Positions 61,901 to 64,000 of a stretch of DNA of 64,000 nt are shown here, in pieces. Position numbers and translations under genes: made by a program. This stretch comes from Mesorhizobium terrae (GTDB taxonomy: Bacteria > Pseudomonadota > Alphaproteobacteria > Rhizobiales > Rhizobiaceae): the NCBI RefSeq assembly GCF_008727715.1, contig NZ_CP044218.1, positions 4,295,501 to 4,359,500 on the forward strand, in the 5' to 3' direction. The notes under the pieces were generated by a model. It was not told the DNA's origin. It did no database searches and was given only the letters and a program-made list of their open reading frames with translations. The first letter of the stretch is position 1. Each line of letters starts with the position of its first letter.

Positions 61901-62841
61901 TCGAACACGCAGCGCGGGAAGTAGAACGACACCACCCAGTTCGGCATGTCGACGATCTCGCTGATCCTGAGGTCGCCGCAGACCGAAACCAGCATGTAGG
62001 CGTCGACCGGATCCATCTGGTAGCGCGCGGCAAGCAGGTCGACCATCTGGGCGACGGCTTCCTTGGCGCCGGTCATCAGGTCCGGGCCGATGCCGGTCGT
62101 CACCTCATAGCCCTTGGCATCGAGATGGCGTGTCACCGGGCCCGGCGTGGTGAAGCGCGGCGTCTTCAGCCGCGCGTCCTTGACCAGATCGAGCGTGAGC
62201 ACGACATCCATCGGGCTTTCGATCGCCGTGCCGCAGACCTCGCCGTCGCCCTGGGCGGCGTGAGTGTCACCGACCGAGAACAGCGCGCCCGCCACTTCCA
62301 CCGGGAGGTAGAGCGTGGTGCCGGCGGCAAGGTCGCGGATGTCGAGATTGCCGCCGACGCGGCGCGGCGGCACCACCGAATGCAGACCCTTTTCCGCCGG
62401 GGCGTTGCCGATCGTTCCGGCGAACGGCTTGAGCGGCACCCGACCGTTCTTGCCGAACAACGCCGGTTCCAGCGATGTCGGGTCGTATTTCCAGATGGCG
62501 AGCGCCGGCTCCTTGAAGTCATCCGCGAGCAGGCCGAAGCCTGGAATGTTCGCCGTCCAGCCGAAGCCGGACGGTTTGAACTGCTCGATGGTGATCTTCA
62601 GCGCGTCGCCAGGCTCGGCGCCGTCGACATAGATCGGCCCGGTCACCGGGTTGATCTTGCCGAAGTCGAGCTTGGCGATGTCGGCGACCGTGCTGTCGGG
62701 CTGCAACTGGCCGCCGGACGAATCCAGGCAGTTGAACTCGATGGTCGTGCCCGGCTTCACCCGCTCGGCCGGGACAAACGAATTGTCCCAGCCGAAGTGA
62801 TGATGGCGCCCGTGGATGGTGTAGTTGCAGTTATTGCACAT
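61897..62841 (-). CDS. Acetamidase/formamidase family protein
   Basis: 314 residues of the FmdA_AmdA family: HHHFGWDNSFVPAERVKPG, then GPIYVDGAEPGDALKITIEQ, GDTHAAQGDGEVCGTAIES and PDLMTGAKEAVAQMVDLLA. These zinc-type amidases release ammonia from formamide, acetamide or related amides. Lying between a peptide-type ABC binding protein and ATPase, it probably acts on an imported amide as a nitrogen source. Start overlaps the binding-protein gene by 11 bases. Confidence 0.88.
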
Positions 62842-64000
62842 CGTTTACATACACATAGTCGTAGTTGATCGGGATATGGACCGGGTCGACATAGAGCTTG
62901 TCGTCGCCGCCCATGCGCGGGGAGCGCATGGTGAAGCGCTGCTCGTTGAAGACCGGCGCCCAGGGCGCGTCTTCCATGACCTTGGAGTAGATTTCGCCCC
63001 ACAGCTTGTAGCGCTCGTCGGCCTTGGCCGGATCGACGATGGAATCGGCTTTCGCCGCCTTGGCGTCGAGGTCCTTGTTGCAATACCAGGCCCAGTTCCA
63101 GCCGCCGGCGACGGCGCCGCCGCAGCCGAGGATCGGGCCGTAGAAGTTCGACGGATCGGGGAAGTCGGCGATCCACGCCATGCCGCCCGACCAGATCATC
63201 GGCGCGCCGGCCTTGTCGCCACCGGCGGCGATGACATTGGCCTGCGCCAGCGACTGGATCGAAGCCTTGATGCCGATGGCGGCCAGATCCTGCTGGATCG
63301 CCTGGGCGATGCGCGGGTTCGGGTCGGTGTTCATGACGAAGAGCTGCGTTTCGAAACCGTCCGGGTGGCCGGCTTCGGCGAGCAGCGCCTTGGCCTTGGC
63401 GACATCGTATTTATAACCGGCGAAACTCTTGTCGTAGCCCGGCATCGACGGCGGCAATGGCTGGTTGGCCGGCACCGCGCGGTTGTTGATGATCTTGACG
63501 ACGCGTTCCTTGTTGATGGCCATGTTGACGGCCTGGCGCACCTTCACATTGTCGAAGGGAGCCATGGTGGTGTTCATGGTGACGTAGCCGGTCTGCAACT
63601 GGCCGCCTTCGACGACGCGTGCCTTCTGGGCGGGGTCTGCCATCACTTCCTGGAACTTGGCCGGCGGGATGCCGTCGCCGGGCACGTCGACCTCGCCCTT
63701 CTGCAGGCGCAGCAGCGCCACGATCGGCTCCTGGCCGATTTCGAAGGTGATCTTGTCGAGATAAGGCAGGCCCTTGTGCCAGTAGTCGGGGTTGCGCTCG
63801 AAGACGAGGCGCTGGCCGAGCGTCCATTCGGCGAGCTTGTAGGCACCGGTGCCGACAGGATGCTTGCCGAAATCGGCGCCGTATTTCTCCACCTCTTCCT
63901 TCGGCACGACATGGCTGAAATTGATCGCCATCACATGCAGGAAGGTGGCATCGGGCCGCGACAGCTCGATCTTGACGGTCGAAGGATCGACGACGGTAAC
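62831..64000 (-). CDS. Family-5 ABC transporter substrate-binding protein, partial (N-terminus outside window)
   Basis: The frame runs open to the window edge, giving at least 390 residues of the C-terminal part of a SBP_bac_5 protein: GTGAYKLAEWTLGQRLVFER, NPDYWHKGLPYLDKITFEIG, VRQAVNMAINKERVVKIINN and WIADFPDPSNFYGPILG are hallmarks. It is the periplasmic receptor of a dipeptide/oligopeptide/nickel-type importer, first visible gene of the minus-strand operon with the amidase and fused ATPase. The permease genes must lie beyond the window or elsewhere. Confidence 0.9.
   Translation of the reverse strand, partial: VTVVDPSTVKIELSRPDATFLHVMAINFSHVVPKEEVEKYGADFGKHPVGTGAYKLAEWTLGQRLVFERNPDYWHKGLPYLDKITFEIGQEPIVALLRLQKGEVDVPGDGIPPAKFQEVMADPAQKARVVEGGQLQTGYVTMNTTMAPFDNVKVRQAVNMAINKERVVKIINNRAVPANQPLPPSMPGYDKSFAGYKYDVAKAKALLAEAGHPDGFETQLFVMNTDPNPRIAQAIQQDLAAIGIKASIQSLAQANVIAAGGDKAGAPMIWSGGMAWIADFPDPSNFYGPILGCGGAVAGGWNWAWYCNKDLDAKAAKADSIVDPAKADERYKLWGEIYSKVMEDAPWAPVFNEQRFTMRSPRMGGDDKLYVDPVHIPINYDYVYVNDVQ

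Overview
The window looks like chromosome of a GC-rich alphaproteobacterium of the Hyphomicrobiales, most likely Mesorhizobium or a close relative. This is inferred from the rhizobial-type porin, the BigR sulfide operon, the L,D-transpeptidase and a tail module of gene-transfer-agent type; no 16S or other marker gene is present to confirm it.

Layout. 1-7.8 kb is ordinary chromosome: a partial TetR regulator divergent from a short-chain dehydrogenase, an L,D-transpeptidase, a MOSC protein, a porin, an HxlR regulator and a methyltransferase, followed by an odd cysteine-type tRNA-like sequence. 8.0-11.4 kb is a complete sulfide/persulfide detoxification operon (DUF442 protein, ETHE1-like dioxygenase, BigR, two YeeE/YedE-type membrane proteins, TauE/SafE exporter) with a promoter-operator in front. 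11.4-12.3 kb is gene-free with repeats. 12.3-17.5 kb is a compact, AT-richer five-gene operon on the minus strand: Rieske oxygenase, tandem-domain protein of unknown function, DyP-type peroxidase, NMT1-like binding protein and flavin reductase.

About 17.8-55.4 kb is a largely intact Mu-like transposable prophage. It runs from a repressor and Ner through MuA/MuB transposition genes, GemA and a Mor-like activator, a lysis cassette (GH108 endolysin, 3-TM holin), Mu-type terminase, portal and head genes (gp27-29, F, I/Z, T), and then a siphophage tail. The distal tail genes (DUF2460, DUF2163, NlpC/P60, large TIM-barrel host-specificity protein) are of the gene-transfer-agent type. The tail chaperone pair carries a GGGAAAC -1 frameshift site directly before the stop codon. 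A Dam-type methylase closes the right side. I could not locate the exact phage ends.

Cargo genes interrupt the phage. Two antisense genes (a membrane protein and a lipoprotein) lie in the early region. Between head genes F and I sits a 5-kb AT-richer insertion. It carries a small secreted protein, a decayed second copy of the F 3' end, and, reversed, a 1331-residue protein reading as nuclease fold, TPR array, GreA/GreB C-terminal domain and PIN RNase. This last protein is the strongest candidate for a little-described antiviral system. After the Dam gene comes a fusion of an McrB-type N-terminal domain with an HNH nuclease, a likely modification-dependent restriction enzyme. Next are a tyrosine integrase and a small prophage remnant (DUF3168, micro-membrane protein, SNase-like nuclease) ending in tandem repeats beside a tRNA-Val(CAC).

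59.3-64 kb returns to ordinary chromosome: phosphoglycolate phosphatase, then a minus-strand peptide/amide ABC operon with a fused double ATPase, an acetamidase/formamidase and a partial family-5 solute-binding protein.
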